Source: DATFEN01 sp035691285
GTDB taxonomy: Bacteria > Acidobacteriota > Vicinamibacteria > Fen-336
Assembly: GCA_035691285.1 (NCBI GenBank)
Contig: DASSJI010000248.1
Location: 1-34,369, forward strand
Direction: 5' to 3'
DNA length: 34,369 nt
Shown here: positions 32,143-34,369 of the stretch, piece after piece
How positions within the stretch are numbered: position 1 is the first letter of the stretch
How the letters are laid out: every line of letters starts with the position of its first letter
Program-made: the position numbers and the translations under genes
The notes under the pieces: generated by a model
Told to the model about the DNA's origin: nothing
The model's database searches: none
The model's input: the letters and a program-made list of their open reading frames with translations, nothing else

Positions 32143-33513
32143 CTAACGCACGCGCGCAAGCGCGCCTTGAAGCGACGCGCGGACGGCCTCCGGCGCCGTG
32201 CCTCCGGCGACCGCCTTGGCGCGCACCGCCTCACGGGGATCGAAGAGGGCGTCGAGCTGGGCGACGACGCCCGGCGCGCGCTCGCGCAGCGCGGTCCGCG
32301 CCGCCTCGACGAGTCCCGCGCCGCTCCGCCGGCCCTCGGCGACGAGCGATCCGACGAGGGCGTGCGCCTGCCGGAACGGCATCCCCGCCCGGGCCAGGGC
32401 CACGGCGAGGCCGGCCGCCATCAGCTCCGGCTGCGCCGCGGCACGGCGCATGGCGTCACGCCGCAGCTCGAGGCCCCGCGCCACGCCCGCCATGACCTCG
32501 ACGCTGATCTCCGCGGTGTCGGCGGCGTCGAAGACCGCCTCCTTGTCCTCCTGCAGGTCCTTCTGGTAGCCAGCCGGCAGCCCCTTCATCAGGGCCAGCA
32601 GCGTCAGCAGGTCGCCCATGGCCCGCGCCGCCTTGCCGCGCACCAGCTCGAGCGCATCCGGGTTCTTCTTCTGCGGCATCAGGCTCGACCCGGTCGTGTA
32701 CGCGTCGGGAAGTGCCACGAAGGCGTGCTCGGGCGCGGCGAAATGGATGAGGTCCTCGGCCAGGCGCGCGAGATGCGCCTGGAGCTGGGCGCAGGCGAAC
32801 GCGAACTCCGCGGCGAAGTCGCGGTCCATGACCGCGTCGAGGGCGTTCGGCGAGACCGCGGCGAAGCCCAGGTCGCGGGCCAGCGCCTCGCGGTCGAGGG
32901 GCAGCGCTGTCCCCGCCAGCGCCCCGGAGCCGAGCGGGAGCACGTCCACGCGCCGGCGCGCGTCGGCCAGGCGCTCGAAGTCGCGCACGAGCGGCCAGGC
33001 GTGGGACGCCGCCAGGTGGCCGAACGTGATGGGCTCGGCCGGCCGCGTGTGGGTGAAGCCCGGCATGACGGCGTCTGCGCCCTCGAGGCCTTTCGCGGCG
33101 AGCGCCTCGACGCAGCCGCGCAGGCCTCCGCGCACGCGGTCGATCGCGGCGCGGATCCACAGCCTGAGCGCCGTGACGGACTGCTCGTTGCGGCTCCGGC
33201 CGAGGTGCCCCTGGCCGGCCAGCTCGCCCACGACCTCGCCGAGGCGCGTCTCCACGAAGCTGTGCACGTCCTCGACGTCGAGCTCGAGATAGGCCGCGTC
33301 TCGCTCGGCGCGAGCGAGCACCTCCCCAAGGCCAGCGTCGAGGGCGGCGGCCTGGTCGGGCGGGATCGCGCCGCAGCGGCCGAGGGCGCGGGCGTACGCC
33401 CGCGACGCCGCGATCTCCTCGCGCAACAGGCGCCGGTCGAAGCCGAAGGAGCGGTTGAACTCCCAGAAGCGCCGGTCGGGCTCCCCCGAATAGTTGCCGC
33501 CCCAGAGCTTCAC
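32143..33513 (-). CDS. argH: argininosuccinate lyase
   Basis: A 456-residue member of the fumarase/aspartase superfamily, splitting argininosuccinate into arginine and fumarate, the last step of arginine synthesis. It begins KLWGGNYSGEPDRRFWEFN and has the HLGRSRNEQSVTALRLW block, GFTHTRPAEPITFGH, and the signature loop GSSLMPQKKNPD with the catalytic Ser. Length is standard. It starts 3 bases after the argJ stop, so the two arginine genes are co-transcribed. Confidence 0.97.
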   Translation of the reverse strand: MKLWGGNYSGEPDRRFWEFNRSFGFDRRLLREEIAASRAYARALGRCGAIPPDQAAALDAGLGEVLARAERDAAYLELDVEDVHSFVETRLGEVVGELAGQGHLGRSRNEQSVTALRLWIRAAIDRVRGGLRGCVEALAAKGLEGADAVMPGFTHTRPAEPITFGHLAASHAWPLVRDFERLADARRRVDVLPLGSGALAGTALPLDREALARDLGFAAVSPNALDAVMDRDFAAEFAFACAQLQAHLARLAEDLIHFAAPEHAFVALPDAYTTGSSLMPQKKNPDALELVRGKAARAMGDLLTLLALMKGLPAGYQKDLQEDKEAVFDAADTAEISVEVMAGVARGLELRRDAMRRAAAQPELMAAGLAVALARAGMPFRQAHALVGSLVAEGRRSGAGLVEAARTALRERAPGVVAQLDALFDPREAVRAKAVAGGTAPEAVRASLQGALARVR

Positions 33514-33516
33514 GCC

Positions 33517-34369
33517 TCAGCTCCGGTAGTGGGCGTTGATGTCGATGTAGCCATGGGTCAGGTCGCTCGTCCAGAGCCAGCCGCGGCCGGGCCCCGAGCG
33601 CAGGTCCAGGCGCATCCGCACGGGGTCCTCGCGCATGGCAGCGGCGGCGTCCGCCTCGGCGTACGCCCGCGCGGCGCCGCCCTCGGCCACCCACACGTCG
33701 CCGAGGAAGATGTCGGCGCGGCTCAGGTCCACGACAACGCCGGCGCGGCCGGCCGCCGCCAGCACCCGTCCCCAGTTCGGGTCGCCGCCGTGGAGCGCGG
33801 TCTTGACGAGCGGCGACTCCGCGACGGTGCGGGCGACGCGGTCCGCGTCGGCGTCGCTCGGGGCGCCCTCGACGCGGACGAGGGCGATCCGCGTCGCCCC
33901 CTCGCCATCGCGCACGATCGCCTCGGCCAGCGTGCGCGCGGCCTGCGTCAAGGCGTCCTGGAATGCGTCGAAGCCCGCTCCTTCGGCCGAGATCTCGGGC
34001 GCGCCCGCCGCTCCGTTCGCGAGGAGCAGGGCCGTGTCGTTCGTGGAGGTGTCGCCGTCGACGGTGATGCGGTTGAGGCTCTCCCCCACTGCGTCGACCA
34101 GGGCGCGGCGGAGGAGTCCGGGCGTGACCGCCGCGTCCGTCGTGAAGAAGGCCAGGAGCGTCGCCATGTTGGGGGCGATCATGCCCGCGCCCTTGGCCAT
34201 CGCGCCCACGGTGACCGGCCGGCCGCCGAGCTCGATGGTGGCGACCGCGGTCTTCGGGCGCGTGTCCGTGGTCAGGATCGCGCGAGCCGCCTCCGCGCCA
34301 CCGTCGCGGGACAGCCGCGCGGCCGCCGCCTCGATCCCCGCCCGCACCTTCTCCATGGGCAGCGGCACG
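33517..34369 (-). CDS. argJ: glutamate N-acetyltransferase / amino-acid acetyltransferase, 5' end beyond window
   Basis: About 284 C-terminal residues of ArgJ; the gene continues past the right edge. ArgJ recycles the acetyl group from N-acetylornithine to glutamate (and in bifunctional forms uses acetyl-CoA) in arginine synthesis. The self-cleavage site is visible: AKGAGMIAPNMATLLAF, with the catalytic Thr encoded at 34161-34159. Further family blocks are NRITVDGDTSTNDT, GGDPNWGRVLAAAGRAG and the C-terminal DLTHGYIDINAHYRS. Whether it is mono- or bifunctional cannot be told from this part. Confidence 0.95.
   Translation of the reverse strand, partial: VPLPMEKVRAGIEAAAARLSRDGGAEAARAILTTDTRPKTAVATIELGGRPVTVGAMAKGAGMIAPNMATLLAFFTTDAAVTPGLLRRALVDAVGESLNRITVDGDTSTNDTALLLANGAAGAPEISAEGAGFDAFQDALTQAARTLAEAIVRDGEGATRIALVRVEGAPSDADADRVARTVAESPLVKTALHGGDPNWGRVLAAAGRAGVVVDLSRADIFLGDVWVAEGGAARAYAEADAAAAMREDPVRMRLDLRSGPGRGWLWTSDLTHGYIDINAHYRS

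Overview
The window is a dense, high-GC bacterial chromosome segment with no tRNA, rRNA, CRISPR array, transposase or prophage. I see about 33 protein genes and no gene-free stretch longer than about 200 bases. The gene mix points to Acidobacteriota: a Ser/Thr kinase fused to a C-terminal beta-propeller, a DUF4388-FHA protein, a sulfatase-like lipoprotein, GTP-dependent PEP carboxykinase, secreted amidohydrolases and DUF4382 lipoproteins. There is no taxonomic marker gene, so this is an inference; another high-GC Gram-negative soil phylum is possible.

Left part (1-8423). A leftward operon reads DUF4388-FHA protein, sulfatase-like lipoprotein, DUF1015 protein. Divergent from it is a JAMM peptidase, which converges on a membrane-anchored M28 peptidase. 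Overlapping divergent promoters then lead rightward to an exported cupredoxin-like protein and, with no intergenic base, a transmembrane Cache/HAMP receptor Ser/Thr kinase.

Middle (8430-17025). Leftward genes are pckG, a secreted protein of unknown function and two tandem DUF4382 lipoproteins. Rightward genes are a secreted amidohydrolase, a thermolysin-like M4 protease and a beta-barrel-like protein whose start overlaps the protease stop. HMG-CoA lyase lies on the opposite strand.

Leucine catabolism block (16094-26206). On the minus strand, in order: a propeller kinase, methylcrotonyl-CoA carboxylase beta subunit, an RHH-PIN toxin-antitoxin pair, methylglutaconyl-CoA hydratase, biotin carboxylase and a separate biotin carrier protein. 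HMG-CoA lyase follows after an exported M20 hydrolase on the other strand. Together these convert 3-methylcrotonyl-CoA to acetyl-CoA and acetoacetate. Three points stand out: the toxin-antitoxin pair sits inside the operon with overlapping start and stop codons; the usual MCC alpha chain is split in two at a GTGA overlap; and the same promoter-like element lies upstream of both the carboxylase and the kinase.

Right part (26397-34369). A second secreted amidohydrolase points right. A leftward run of eight closely packed genes reads argJ (cut by the window edge), argH, a DivIVA-domain protein, DUF167/YggU, hutI, an ABC ATPase, an ABC-2 permease and a DUF2911-like secreted protein.

Several genes have a -10-like hexamer only 6-15 bases before the start codon and no Shine-Dalgarno, suggesting leaderless or very short-leader mRNAs. 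Others (M4 protease, DivIVA, ABC ATPase, one DUF4382 gene, the M20 hydrolase) have clear GGAGG sites, so both initiation modes seem to coexist.
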